Shown in pieces: positions 36,396 to 50,354 of a stretch of 64,000 nt of DNA; positions within the stretch are counted from its first letter, which is position 1; the number at the start of each line of letters is the position of its first letter. The stretch comes from Sipunculus nudus. Lineage: Eukaryota; Annelida; Sipuncula; Golfingiida; Sipunculidae. The stretch lies in the NCBI GenBank assembly GCA_026874595.1, contig CM049314.1, positions 55,351,812 to 55,415,811 of the forward strand. The letters run 5' to 3'. The translations under genes and the position numbers were made by a program. A model generated the notes under the pieces. The model saw only the letters and a list, made by a program, of their open reading frames with translations. It did not search any database and was not told the origin of the DNA.

Positions 36396-38206
36396 CAAGG
36401 GACCCATAGGTCACGGTGCTCAGCTTAAGTTTGAAATTTTTGCAAATGCAAAATATGGAAAATATTTTATTGTAATGTTTTTCATTTATATGAGCATATG
36501 GGAAGCTAAGAGGAAAGGGGCCCTCCTACTTGGTTATAATAAAGTTCTAAATATATGATTGCAAACTAATACTCTGACAAGACTGTCATGAAGACAAACA
36601 GTAAAAGTTTAGAGATACTGTGATGCATATGAAAAATTTACAGATGGACAGGCAAGTGGACAGAATGGACTAATACCATTATTTCACTTTCAAGGGAATA
36701 ATGCATTAAAGTTTATATATAAGCCTATTTTTTAGCATATCCACTTTTTCCATTAATTGTTTTTATCTGGTTCATTTTTTTTATTTACAAGTTTTATAAT
36801 TTTGTAATAAAAAAACTGAATATATAAGTTTAAATATTAGAATTCTATGTTGCAATCATTGCATACATATATATTTTATTATTTTTAAATCACAAATGTT
36901 TAAACTGAATTTAAAAGAAAATAATGCCAGAACTTTGCATTTATAAGATTATTCCTTGAATCACTATTAAAAAGTTTTGCACATTGGAGTTTTCAGTACA
37001 TGCTTAATTTTATTCACCAAAATAAAATAAAAGATTCAGTAAATTTGATAAAATAAAAGCATCTTTTCAAATAAAGTATACACATTGTTGGTTGAATGAG
37101 GGACAAGCAATATCATTGTGCTAATTACAATCTCAGCTATATTTTATTCCTGGAATTAATAGTCAATTTCACACCTGGTGAAGTTTTTACTCTTCTGAAG
37201 TAAGGAATTACTTATCTGATGAACATCCACACTTTCATAGCAATACACCACTTTGTGGACACAATTAAATATGCACTTTTATCACTGTAACCCTGGTGGT
37301 AGAATACAAAATCTAAAATGTAGCATAGCCAAGAAAAAAATAAAATACAGAAAATTATAACATTCATCTAGTTAATGCACCATCTGGGGGGGGGGGAGTG
37401 CAAGGCAGAGGGGAAGCCTGCTAGTAATGGCCAAGCTGAGCCAAGGCAAGCTGCTTCGGGTGGGTCACATAATGCAAGTGAAGGCTGTACTACTAGGTGG
37501 GTTAGATGTAAACAACACTTGACATGGTGTATGAAAACTTGAATAAAAGCTACTCTTTCAATCAATTCCTTTGAAATTTCAGATTTTAAAAGATTAAATC
37601 CTTATGTATATATGCTGTGAAAATTATATCAATAGTGCTTACAGGGAAAAAACGTGCCATTGGCAAAGTTAGACAAAATTTAAGGTATTGATTTTTTATT
37701 GATGCTTATAACTTGAAAAATTTGCAAAATTCAGATCTAATTTAAGGGTAAACAATTGAATCTTGATTAAATAAAGTTATATTCCTGAAAAAAAGTCTCC
37801 AGCTTCAGCAATTCTCATGTTAGGTGAGTAATTATATTTCCTGATTTTTAAAAAAATGCATTATGTTTGAGCCCATAACTTCAAAATAATACCCAATACT
37901 GACCTAATTTTTGGTACGTTCATTGAAAATGTATGGAAGAATATGAATACTAAATATGATCAAAAAAATATCAGTGGTTTTGATACTAGGCATCCTTGAA
38001 GTGTAACAATGGCTTTTTTATGGAAAACGGAGGTTTTTCCTTTATATCTTGAAGGAACAAAGTCCTAATAACCCAATTTTCGGTATGGTAGGAGATTTTG
38101 GTGACATCTAATGGTATGCAAAATTTTAAAACATGCCATGTTAAAGGACGGACGACGGACAATGGACCACGACTATAGCTCAGATGACTTACAGTCAGCT
38201 GAGTTA
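36396..38206 (-). mobile_element. Helentron-like element, family D, copy 1
   Basis: It starts CAAGGGACCCATAGGTCACG then GTGCTCAGCTT, and ends GGACGACGGACAATGGACCA...GTCAGCTGAGTTAA. The subterminal repeats GCTCAGCT/AGCTGAGT are inverse, with an imperfect stem GACC/GGTC at the end. On the minus strand the terminus is CTTG|T rather than CTAG|T. It contains one copy of the family's roughly 665-bp unit (CTTGAATAAAAGCTAC, AACGTGCCAT, TTTAAGGTA-TGATTTTTTAT). A G9 run lies at about 37387. Confidence 0.72.
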
Positions 38207-41200
38207 AAAATCACATTGTTCTCAATACATCTACAGGGCTTAACATTGATGGTTATCTGCTTGCCCAGGGCAGGTAAAAGTTTCAGAAAAAGGGTTGTAG
38301 TTCAACCAAAAGTCAGCTCCTGTTTTTTCAGACTTTTCTTCAACATAAACGATTCATAAAAGTCCTAATCTTAATCTCTTCAGTTAGCCAGTTTCTTTCT
38401 TGGAGAAATGAAATCATATATTGAAAATATCTCTTTTATCTTAAAGTACCTGTATATTTATTTGTAAAAAAATAAAGAGAAATATAAATAATTAACATTT
38501 GAAAATGTTTATAAAATTTTCAAACAGCAAATAAAAGTAACACAACATGTGGCTGCAATCATTGTTTATGTAGGGCAAGTAAAAATTCATGTAGGGCAAG
38601 TAAAAAATAGATGCTATTTGCCCACTTTCAAATGTTAATGTCAAGCACTGATCTACACAACTGACATGCACAAAATTCCTTCCATGTTCAAAGTGTCTCT
38701 GTGACATATTCCCTTAATGTAATTTGACTAATTTCCACATTATATGGGATTTTAAAAGGGACTTAACCTAAGCATGTTACAAAAATTCAGCACCGCACTG
38801 TTTTCAATTGGTCAAACTGGTTACTAGTGTGCTCACGGTTACATGTGTTACAAATTCAATTATGTGGTCATATTAAGTGCCCTGTCCAAAGCTAACAGAA
38901 TATAGGAGGCCATGACCTAATTTTTTGTAAGGAATTTTCCCCATTACCAATCTAAATGTCATGTAAGACAGGAGGACCAGGACTGACAAAGTTACAGCTC
39001 AGCATTTCAGAATTCAGCTGAGCAAGAATTTTGTGGGAATCCACTAAACCATTGCTTAAAAACATCAACATGGCAACAGATGTGGGATGCCAGCATTGGG
39101 TAACACAAAAAGTTCACGGGTAAGTTTCACCTAAATATGATTATCGTGCATAAAGGTTTCCATGTTTCTAAATATTACGCCCTAGTACCAGTATCTGAAA
39201 TGAAGAAATAGTTTGCATTTGTTACCACAGGTTTAAATTATGTGTTATGTACTTTGGGTTACAGCTTGCAGTTCAATGAGGCCACAGTGAGTCAATGACC
39301 TGATTTTCAGACTTCTCATAATCTCAACCAGACCTGTCTGCATGATGGAAGGTAAGCTTATAGCTCTGATGATAACAACATGTGTACTGCAGAACTTAAA
39401 TCTAGATACAAAATATGGAGCTACTGTAACTCTCCTGGCCTAACAAGAGCTTTTCTTGGGTATTTGTAGCGAAAAACCTATAAAATGGAAATGTACAAAC
39501 ACCAAAAAAATTCTTATTTTTCAGAAATGAGGATTAGAATATTTGGTGTTCAGCGAATGTACACACTGTGGAAAACTCATGAGTGATATCATTCCATACT
39601 GTAATATCTTTTATTCTATGAAAGGCATCTTGATTAGAGTAATGACATGGACACAACAAGTACATTCCTAATAGATTACCGAGTTCAACATTTTTCATAA
39701 AGTGCACATAAATAATTTGCTTGGTTGGCCCTGGATTCCCATAATGTATGCTTAATTTCTAGGAATATACCTTGGTATACAAGGCAGTAGTTCAATTATT
39801 TGTCAGAATGTGATACCAAACACACCAGAATAAGGGTCATGCCCTCATGAATATGCATGCAAATATTCATGAATAAATCAAGCATCCATGTATGTATCCC
39901 AGGGATAGGCAGCAAGCGCATCATGAAAAATGTCATACTTCACATATAAATGTGCTGCATTGCTTGCCCAAAAGTGCAAACCCATCAGATGTCACTCTGC
40001 ATTAATATGATAATGCAGCTTGCTCTCAGGGCCTGGATATGCTAATCAGGTTAACCTTTGTCAGGTCACCATGGGTTCAAGTTAACAGAACAAGATGCAT
40101 CATTTTAACATGAATCAGCGGAGTCTGAAATCCTGCCTACTTTCTGGGTTTTCTCACTATAAATAGACATCAGTGCTGTCACTGAATAAAACTGGTGACA
40201 TTATATCAGTTAAAAGTAATTATTAATTGTCTTTATTTATTTATGCAGTCTGTTCCATGTTTTATACTGGGAGTCGACCTGTTCTAATTGCATAATGGAA
40301 CTTTGTATACTTTTATGTCCATCAGGTGCCAACAAGTTACCAACTGATGTTGATTTGTCTCACATGAAGTGTTTCTTAACACTCCAAAATCTCAGGAAAA
40401 GACCCTACATTAATCAACTTAGATGATTTAAGAGTTCATCTAGCCTGACATTCAGGTACCTCCGATCACCTCTCTTCATTACTTAACACAACATTAAAGC
40501 AACATCATATTACCAAGGAGCTGTCAACTTTATGCTAGAGTTAACCCCAACCCTGAGGGCTGACCAAGCAGTACTGTAACCCACAACTTTGGTTAGATTA
40601 TGTTCCTTTCCCATTACCTGTCACTTAGTGGTACAAGAAGATTTACAATAAATAGTCAAATTTAGAAATTTTATTGAGGGAACTTTTAATGGTGAGGTCC
40701 TACAGGTGGAGCTATATACTTTATACAAAGATGAAGATCGCCATATTATAATACAGTATCACAACACAATAACGATACTTTATAATATATGCCATTACAG
40801 GTAGGTGAAAATTTATGAACATTCATGAGCTTTTCTAGTTACAACAGAGAATCAAGTAATTCTCATGGGCAGACAACTATATTCATAGGTATTAAAGTAA
40901 TCAAATACATGTACAATACTAACTTTCTGCCTGGGGAAGGTAAATTGATTTTGTATCCAAAAATACTGACACAAAACAAGGACCACGTTTTACAAACTTT
41001 GTAACCCTGGTTTCATAGGGTTTGTCACAGAGGCATCTGGTGGGTCAAAGATCATAAAACATAAAACTCAATATTTTCTCCGTAAACAGTATATTTTTTT
41101 TTTTATATATATATACTCTGTACGTATATCACAAAAACACTGGAGAAGATGATGGCAAGGAACCTGTGCGACTCAATTTAACCTTGTCTGACCCTGGTTG

Positions 41201-41681
41201 ATAGAACGGATTGATCTTGGCAATGGATGGCTTGGAACTTTGCAAAGAAGTAAAGAGCTGGCTTAGCAAGTCTGGACGGGCAGTAGATGACTCTGATTGT
41301 GTCAGTGTAAAGTCAGTATGTCAGGTCACAAGGGCAGGAAAAATTCTGAATTATGTAACTTGAAACAAGAGAGCTCAAGTGTCTGACCATTTAACATCAC
41401 TCAATGTTATACAAACTAAAGCTGAAACAGATGCAAATTCTGGACTCAAGTATTCAACAGTATCCAACTCAATACTCATTGCCAAAGTAACAGTAACGTT
41501 ATGAATGGACATTAATTTACCAGTGCAATATATGCATTACTTTGAGTGAGTGGTGGCTTTAATTGTGGTATGGCAGCAGGTATTTTATATTTACCTGGTC
41601 TCTACAGTAAAAAATACAAAGTTTCATAATAGATCTCAGTGAACCTGACCAGCACAGCTTTAAATTAAAGCACTAAAGTAA
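38207..41681. other. 3.5 kb unique intron 1 DNA
   Basis: No exon was recognised. A short direct repeat ATGTAGGGCAAGTAAAAA lies near 38568-38608. A (TA)n-like patch lies at about 41100-41112. Confidence 0.5.
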
Positions 41682-41819
41682 CTAGACATTTCTTGGCACC
41701 GCAGGTGCCAGAGTATCCCCAGACATAGTAGGCCCCCCTCCTACAAGAACAGACCCCCATTTTTAGCAGCATATACTGACACTTGGCATATTTATTGTTT
41801 ATTCCATCTAACGATCCAC

Positions 41820-44480
41820 AATCTTGTTGAAGATGTTGGTCCTGTGACCTTGATCTTTTTAAAGATGTGTCCTGTGACCTTGACCTTTGATCTCATAACC
41901 CCAAAATCAATTTGGGTCTTGCTTTTCCAATGGGACATATGCAAGTCAAGTTTGAAATCTATACATCAATAAAGCAGGAATTATCATCCAGAAACTTATT
42001 TTTGGACAGATGGCTCCTGTGACCTTCACCTTTGACCTTGTGACCTCAAAATTGATAGTGTTCTTCCTCTCTTGGCAGGAGAACTATATGTGTAAGATGA
42101 AAGATATGAGATGAAATGTTTGACTGAAAATGCATCCACATCTTTTTAAAGATGTGTCCTGTGACCTTGACCTTTGACCTCATGACCCCAAAATCAATTT
42201 TGGTCTTACTTTTCCAATGGGACATATACAAGTCAAGTTTGAAACACATACATCAATAAAAGCAGGAATTATCATCCAGAAACTAATTTTTGAATATATA
42301 TGGCTCCTGTGACCTTCATCTTTGACCTTGTGACCTCAAAACTGATAGGGTCTTCCACTCTTGGCAGGTGAACTATATGTGCAAGAGGAAAGATCTGAGA
42401 TGAATTGTTTGGCTGAAAATGCATCCACAATCTTTTTAAAGAGGTTTCCTGTGACCTTGACCTTTGACCTCATGACCCCAAAATCAATTTGGGTCTTGCT
42501 TTTCTAATGGGTCAATAACAAAGCCAAGTTTGAAATCCATACATCAGTAAAAGATGGAATTATCATCCAGAAACTAATTTTTGGACAGATGGCTCCTGTG
42601 ACCTTCACCTTTGACCTTGTGACCTCAAAACTGATAGGGTTCTTCCTCTCTTGGCAGGTGAACTATATGTGCAAGATGAAAGACCTGAAATGAAATGTTT
42701 GGCTGAAAATGCATCCACATCTTTTTAAAGATGTGACCTTGACCTTTGACCTCATGACCCCAAAATCAATTTGGGTCTTGCTTTTCCAATGGGACATATA
42801 TAAGTCAAGTTTGAAATCCATACATCAATAAAAGCAGGAATTATCATCCAGAAACTAATTTTTGGACATATGGCTCCTGTGACCTTCACCTTTGACCTTG
42901 TGACCTCAAAATTGATAGGGGTTTTTCACTCTTGGCAGGTGAACTATATGTGCAAGATGAAAGATCTGAGATGAATTGTTTGGCTGAAAATGCATCCACA
43001 ATCTTTTTATAGAGGTTTCCTGTGACCTTGACCTTTGACCTCATGACCCCAAATTCAATTCCGGTCTTGCTTTTCCAATGGGTCAAGTACAAGTCAAGTT
43101 TGAAATCCAAACATCAATAAAAGAAGGAATTATCATCCAGAAACTAATTTTTGGACAGATGGCTCCTGTGACCTTCACCTTTGACCTTGTGACCTCAAAT
43201 CTGATAGGGTTCTTCCTCTCTTGGCAGGTGAACTATATGTGCAAGATGAAAGACCTGAGATGAAATGTTTGGCTGAAAATGCATCCACATCTTTTTAAAG
43301 ATGTGACCTTGACCTTTGACCTCATGACCCCAAAATCAATTTAGGTCTTGCTTTTCCAATGGGATATATATAAGTCAAGTTTGAAATCCATACATCAATA
43401 AAAGCAGGAATTATCATCCAGAAACTAATTTTTGGACATATGGCTCCTGTGACCTTCACCTTTGACCTTGTGACCTCAAAATTGATAGGGGTCTTCCACT
43501 CTTGGCAGGTGAACTATATGTGCAAGATGAAAGATCTGAGATGAATTGTTTGGCTGAAAATGCATCCACAATCTTTTTATAGAGGTTTCCTGTGACCTTT
43601 ACCTTTGACCTTATGACCCCAAATTCAATTCCGGTCTTGCTTTTCCAATGGGTCAAATTCAAGTCAAGTTTTGAAATCCAAACATCAATAAAAGAAGGAA
43701 TCATCATCCAGAAACTAATTTTTGGACAGATGGCTCCTGTGACCTTCACCTTTGACCTTGTGACCTCAAAATTGATAGGGTTCTTCCTCTCTTGGCAGGT
43801 GAACTATATGTGCAAGATGAAAGGTCTGAGATGAAATGTTTGGCTGAAAATGCATCCACATCTTTTTAAAGATGTGTCCTGTGACCTTGACCTTTGACCT
43901 CATGACCCCAAAATCAATTTGGGTCTTGCTTTTCCAATGGGACATATATAAGTCAAGTTTGAAATCCATACATCAATAAAAGCAGGAATTATGATCCAGA
44001 AACTAATTTTTGGACATATGGCTCCTGTGACCTTCACCTTTGACCTTGTGACCTCAAAATTGATAGGGGTCTTCCACTCTTGGCAGGTGAACTATATGTG
44101 CAAGATGAAAGATCTGAGATGAATTGTTTGGCTGAAAATGCATCCACAATCTTTTTATAGAGGTTTCCTGTGACCTTGACCTTTGACCTCATGACCCCAA
44201 AATCAATTTGAGTCTTGCTTTTTCAATGGGACATATATAAGTCAATTTTGAAATCATTACATCAATAAAAGCAGGAATTATCATCCAGAAACTAATTTTT
44301 GGACAGATAGCTCCTGTGGCCTTGACCTTTGACCTTGTGACCCCAAAATTTATATGGATCATCCATTATTGGCAAGTGAGCTATATATTCAAGATGGAAG
44401 ACCTGGGATGAAAGTTTGGCTTAAAATGCATCCAAAGTATCTTTTAAAATGCCAGTCCAGTGACCTTGACCTTTGACCTC
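41820..44480. repeat. Higher-order satellite of family G: two ~285-bp monomers, ~570-580-bp unit
   Basis: CATCTTTTTAAAGATGTG-type text recurs at 42142, 42721, 43291 and 43862. The alternative CACAATCTTTTTATAGAGGT text falls midway (about 42430, 43000, 43570, 44145). Each monomer has TGACCTTGACCTTTGACC and a TGACCTTCACCTTTGACC partner. The minus-strand 67-97-codon ORFs here are satellite translations. Confidence 0.88.
42160..44480. promoter_or_regulatory. Dense nuclear-receptor-like half-site arrays in the satellite
   Basis: On the minus strand AGGTCAAAGGTCAAGGTCA recurs near 42161, 42451, 42726, 43023, 43305, 43880, 44170 and 44461. This is a perfect DR1 (AGGTCA-A-AGGTCA) overlapping an extended TCAAGGTCA half-site. 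A partner block GAGGTCACAAGGTCAAAGGT lies about 150 bp away in each unit. Matching known consensus sites is a sequence fact; binding or regulation is not shown. Confidence 0.4.
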
Positions 44481-45078
44481 ATGACCCTAGAACCTATAGG
44501 GTTCTTACTTTAGTGGTGGGCCATACATAAGTCATGTTTGAAATCCATATGGCTATCAACACTGGAGATATCATAAGAGGTGTGTGATTTTCACCATATA
44601 TGGCAATATTCAAGGTCAAGGCCACTATCATAGGAAAGGTTATGACCCCAATTTAAATAAGCATCATCCCATAACCCATACCTATGTATATGCATAATAT
44701 AAAAGAAATCTGTCCATTAGTTTTTGACTTATAATGCTCACAGTGCTGTAAGGTGGCAATTTAGGGGGTATTAAACGGCACGAAAAAAAGTAAAGAATAA
44801 TAGGTGGCGCCACCAGTTTCTGGAACATGACAACCCTATCCATGATCTTCCATCAACTTGATTTTGGGATAAATCCATGCAAGATTTCTTGAGATATTAA
44901 AGAATTTGTGTGATTTTCCCCAAAATTGGACCTATTCAAGGTCAAGGACACTCTCCTAGTAAAGGTCATGACCTCATTTTAAATAGGCGTCGTCCTCTTA
45001 CCCATATCTATACATATACCAAGTTTGGTAAAGTTCCGTGAAATATTTTTTGGGTTATCGCGCCAACAAGATTCATAT

Positions 45079-45118
<40 letters not shown>
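45079..45118. repeat. (GCG)n trinucleotide microsatellite, about 13 repeats
   Basis: A perfect GCG run lies just inside the right end of family G copy 1. The proline run in the minus-strand ORF here is its translation. Confidence 0.95.
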
Positions 45119-45185
45119 GACCGGTATGAAAACATAGTATCCCCCGACTTTGTCTGGGGATACAATTAATAAATCATATATATAG

Positions 45186-45794
45186 ACTAAAGCTGTGTAC
45201 ATATTCATCTGGGTTTTTTTTAGCAACAACAATCTGACAATGATAATGCGGCAACTCCATAAAAACTGTGTCAAATGAAAATTCATTGGGAGTGTACACA
45301 TGCTGCGGTGCGGCAACGACAATCTGTACCACTATCCCACTATTTTTTTAATCGGTCTGAGACTTTTTGCCATTGCCGTTCATAATCATACTACACCACT
45401 CCTACAAAATGATGTCACTACTACCATGCACGGGCATCCTTTGAAAAAGGCTAAATATCATATAAAACTTTTCATAAAAGGGTAAATATAGTAGGTATAG
45501 AATTTTTGTCTAGACACACAATATTACAATCTAATTTACTCTTTATTTTAATAAATTCCAGTATGTTCCTTTCTGTCTTTATCTTTGATTAATAAATTGG
45601 ACCCAGTATAACTGTAATTTAAATTACAGGCAATATTTAGAAGGATATCATCGCCCTCGAGGTCCAGCGTGATGAACAAACCACGTGATTTGGCTTCCAA
45701 TTAAAAAATATTGCCGGATTAATGTGTACACCCAAAACGCATTGTCGTTGTTGCTGTTGCCGGATAAAAGTATGGATGTGTACATAGCTTTAGT
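45186..45794. mobile_element. About 610-bp MITE with inverted ends
   Basis: ACTAAAGCTGTGTACATATT at the left is inverted as ATGTGTACATAGCTTTAGT at the right. The similarity continues through GCAACAACAATC and GATTGTCGTTGTTGC-like blocks. No coding region is seen. The target duplication was not resolved. Confidence 0.7.
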
Positions 45795-47734
45795 AAGTAA
45801 GAAGATAAGTGCACACATGTTAGTAAAATAATTCAAAATGTTGGATTTGAATACTCAGAATAATTTAGTACTCAAATTCTTCTGTAAGCCTTGCGCTGGA
45901 GGGCTCAGGTTAGTCAGTTAGCATATAGAGTCTCCAGGGGACCAGAGTTCTCAACTACTTCTTAAACCCTTCATACAAAAAAGATCAAAATATTACACTC
46001 TTGTCCTTACTGGGCAGACTGTCTGTAAACCTCTAAGTGATACACAAACTACATTGACTGTAACATCTCTTACTGATACATAAATTAGACTAAGACTGAT
46101 GTTACAATTCCATACTATGCTTAGTCTTTTACAGAGTTGTGTAACCTTTTGGACTCCTGTCAATCATACTGTCACGCATCACGAAGTTTCATAATCAAAA
46201 TGTGAGTCCAGAGTGTTAAAAATCCATTTGCATTTGACCTGACACCAAGCAGACAGTCCTCTTCAGACTGTAACATAATATACTTTCACTCGCAGAGGTG
46301 ACGTAAGCGAGCCAAATAAAGAAGCAAGTAATTCTGCACTAACGTACAAAACAAAAATCACTGGAGCAGATACGCATAGCATCATTTCTACAAAATATGT
46401 CACCCCGCTAATACAGCTCATACAAGACATGTGAACATAGTAGAATTTGGGGTGTTCACATGCAGTGCAGATAGCCAGGGGTGAATATGAGGGCAAACAG
46501 TTTGGCTGCAGAAATTTTGAGTTGGATCAGTCTGCATGGTTACATACATTTTGACAGTACCTTTTTTATGGGAGGTTATACAGTCAGTAATAAACTGTTT
46601 TATATATTTGAAAGTGCTGATCTCTGTTCAGATGATGAGCAAGTTTAGAGTTAATTGCCACAAAACCTCTTAAATGATCAAGAGGTGATCTACTAAATGA
46701 AGGTAGGAGAGCCATGGCTGCAAGTATTTCAGCTGTGGAGTCACTGACATTTACGAAAGGAATGATTGTCAGACAGGCTGGCATTTAGTGATCACTATGA
46801 CGCAGAACAACCCTTTCAAGGTCTTGTCTTTTGAATTTTAATTTATCTAAGTTGATTCAGAATTATTCAATATCATGTTTTACTCTCATTTCACACCTCT
46901 ACATGGAGGTATGTTTAAGCCTTGTTTGATAATTTTTCAAATGTTTGTCTGTAAACATGATTGCATAAAAATTACTGCCCTAATTTTCAATTTGAGTGTC
47001 TTATCAGCTGACAGGCCACAACACGTGGCAGTCTACATAGGTTCACATATAAAACAATCCTAGTTGATCCACAGTCACATCAGTAGCATGTCCCACCTAC
47101 TCAGTACTCACAACATTTCATGGAAATTAGTCAAGTAGTTTGAGTGTAATCCTTTTACAAAACAAACACAAGACCAATATACAAACAAACAGACTTTGGT
47201 GTACACATAACCTTCTTGGCAGAATTAAATAGAAATCTGCATTCTAAGGAATGCAAGCCTCCACCATAAGGGGGGGGTGTCTTCATTGGACCATTCCCAA
47301 AATGCTCTGAAAATTTCATGAGATTCCATTTATGATTGTGTGAGTTTTGTTGAGAACTAACACACACAAACTCCCTCTGGAACGTTCTGGTGGAGGCAGT
47401 ACCAGGTCAGTGACCTTGACCATGTGGTAATGGTTGTTTTACTGCCCCAGCTGTTCTGGGTGACTTACACAGCAACATCTGTACGGTCATATTCACATAT
47501 ACTGGCAGGGTTAAATGTCCAGAGTCATTCTGAGGTAACACTACAGTCCATGTCTGAACTCTGACTAGTAATCCACTGTATCATGGTCTGTCCACTGATA
47601 ATTCACCATGACTGACACACTACAGGTGCTAAGTAATACTAGCTCTAGGTCAAGTCAAAAGACCAATGCCTCCCCATGGGAGCTTAAAACCTGTGTACAT
47701 GTACAGTATTTGACCATGTAATTGTAGGTATCCC
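45795..47734. other. Unique intron 1 DNA
   Basis: No exon or repeat was recognised. ORFs at 46263-47367 have no recognised domain. A G7 run lies at about 47271. Confidence 0.45.
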
Positions 47735-48020
47735 AGCATTAAATGGGCCTATTCAGATATCTTAAATCCAAGAACAAAAGATAATCCTTGAACCTTTTAT
47801 AAAAACAGGCCAGAAAAGCCAATCCTACCACACACAGGTTGTTTGTTTTGTTTATATCCACATGTTTAACTTTATAACATGTGGAAGGCAACCAAAATAA
47901 CCTTAACACCTTCAACAAGGACATCTGGTGGCAAGTAAGATGAACTAGTGATTTGGAATGGAAGTTTTGCAACTGGTGACCTTTCAACGTCAAATGGTCC
48001 CCACATATGCAACCAAACAC
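47735..48020. repeat. Diverged relative of the 17.3-kb MITE
   Basis: It shares GGCCAGAAAA, CACACACAGG, GTTTTGTTTATATCCACATG, CAACAAGGACATC and GCAACTGGTGACC-like blocks with 53190-53460, and in inverse with 17319-17787. The end inverted repeats are eroded. Confidence 0.6.
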
Positions 48021-50354
48021 CTTAATAAGGCAAAGGCATTTTAAAGGTTTGCATGAAAAAATGTTTCATAAGAATCATAGCCCCTAATATGTGCATATTT
48101 TTTTGGCATTAACTGACAGAATCAAATTATAAATTGGGTTTTGACCACAACTTAATATCTGTAAGGATTTGGTTTGGACAAGCCAGTGATAGCTTAAGAT
48201 TACTATCTAGGTCTTGAAGATTTATTAATTATAAATCCATATATAAAATGACAATGTAATACTTGATTCACTAATGAAACCACTGTTTTCAATTGCAATC
48301 ACTGCTCTTTATCAGGACTCAAGAAATTTTAAATAAATAAAATGATATACAAGTTCATCCACAGTATAAACTATAATCTTCACTGTTCGTATTTACATAG
48401 GTCACAGGAACATATTAACTACGCTGCATGGATCCTGACAAAGGAAGCGAGCAGTCATGTGTGACAAGATGTTTGTCTGGGTGTACACATGTTGGTTTCT
48501 GTCGTTATTACTCATGAACTGTGTGTGGGGCGTGCCATGAATGTTTTATTTAGAATATTGGACCTGTCACAACTGGCACGATGCACAAATCAGTCTTTCC
48601 TGTTGCTATTTCTGTAATGTAAATCTTGTATTTATTGTGAATTGAACACAAACAATTATTAAGAATAATTAGTTTCCCCAAAATCTATTTTTAGCAACTT
48701 CTACCGTCTACAGGTATGGTAATAACATTATAAAGTTAGCATTCCATATACAGTGTATGCAGCATTATATGCATATGTGGTACTTATGCATATGCAGCAA
48801 GAAAACTGATGTCTGTGGTTCTATTAACATATATGTTTATTCTGTACATGCAGCAAAAATGGGGATATAGTAATGTGCTGCAGGAGTAAAGAGATCATTA
48901 GCCAGAGGAATACCCTGTCAATGACGTCAAAGTGAAGAAATCCCTGACCATAAACATGTGTACATACATTATTAATTGCTAATGTAAGCAACTGAAATGT
49001 GCTGCATATGCAAATGTATATAAATTTGCATAGGCATCTTTGGAATCACTCCAAGAGAATATAATGTGATGATTCCCAGCTGTATACTGCTCACACAGAG
49101 CAAACAAATGTATCAAGACCAATGACAGTGTGGTATGGCATTGTGCATCCAACTCAAGTTTTACATCCACCACAACCCACTCTCAGTGGTCTGTTTCTTG
49201 GACCTGTGCCAGCCCTGGTGATGAGACCCAGAAAAATATGCCCAAAAAATCCCAAAGCAGAGGTTAAAATTATAGAGATTCACAAGGACTGCAGTGTGTA
49301 ACTACTGTGTGAGGAGCATGTAAGGTAGATTGCATGATTAAACCCTACACAATATTCCTAGAAAGTCAGGGCTACATCAATGTCATCGAGCCCACACAGC
49401 CACGCTAGTTTTTCTGGCAACAATAAGTTTTAAACAACAATCCTCAGAGTCCCATGAAACAACTCCCAATGGCTAACTAAAATGTAGAAAAACTGATAAG
49501 AATGGACGGAATGCAAGACAAACTGATGACATGAACCCAAACCATACCACATAATCTGTCTTTGTCTAACACCTAGATACAAGACAACTAGGTATGGTCT
49601 ATGAGAAGGGCAGCCAAGTGGATTATCTGGCATGGAGAGTGCAGAAATGAAAGGGACAGATATGTGGTACCCTTATATATACAAGGTAAGACATAAATGT
49701 CTCAAGAGAAAGTAATCAATATTCTTCAGCAGAGGAATTTCAAACTTCAATTATGCACCCTAAGTCCTAAGTTCTCAAGAAGAAGGATCATGCATAAAGA
49801 AAATATCAATATCAGTATTCATTATTCAAGTTCAGTCCCCTAAATATTGAAAATTTTAAAAGGATGAAATATGCCACAATTAGCCTGAAGTAATGCGCAA
49901 AATGAAAATACTGGAGCTGGATTTGAAATTTTCCAGTGCTGCCGTGCCAAATTTCAAGTAAATAAGTGAAAAGATTGCTAAAAAACACAGAATCATCAAA
50001 TCAAAATGATACTCTGTGAAAAAGTTATGTCACAATTGTGTAAAATGTTACTGTATATCAATGACATGTTTTAACAAGTGTCAAAAAAAGATTAAGCTCT
50101 ACATTGAGGTAAAGGGCTATTGTCTTCAGTATAGTATATTTCATTTACTTCATCTGAGTCCAAGAGATCATGGATATGTTTCACTCATTAAAAATGTATG
50201 TTTCTTAAAAGTAAGAAATGGACATGGCATATTTCTAAGCTCAGAGTCACCTAGGTCTGCAGTAGTATGTGCAGTATTTCCTTAAACAAACAGAGAAAAA
50301 AATATTTTCTTAAATATTCATATGAGAATAAAGGGTACCGGTAACAAAGTAAAA
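48021..50354. other. Unique intron 1 DNA
   Basis: No exon or repeat was recognised. The 89-codon ORF at 50016 is AT-rich and motif-free. Confidence 0.45.

Larger units (their letters stand above)
41682..45165 (-). mobile_element. Helentron-like element, family G, copy 1
   Basis: It starts CTAGACATTTC, then stem-loop TGGCACC-GCA-GGTGCCA, then subterminal GTATCCCCAGAC. It ends GACTTTGTCTGGGGATACAA after (GCG)n. The subterminal repeats ATCCCCAGAC/GTCTGGGGAT are exact inverses. The core is a long higher-order satellite, followed by a unique segment with GGTGGCGCCACC at 44803. No protein-coding capacity is recognised. Confidence 0.85.

Noticed and set aside
42046-43969. Conserved minus-strand ORFs of 67-97 codons (LYMSHWKSKT... 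and KVKVTG... units)
   Set aside because: They repeat with the family G satellite unit, and their conservation is explained by tandem homogenisation.
45008-45322. Proline-run ORF on the minus strand
   Set aside because: The proline run is the (GCG)n microsatellite and the rest spans the element boundary.
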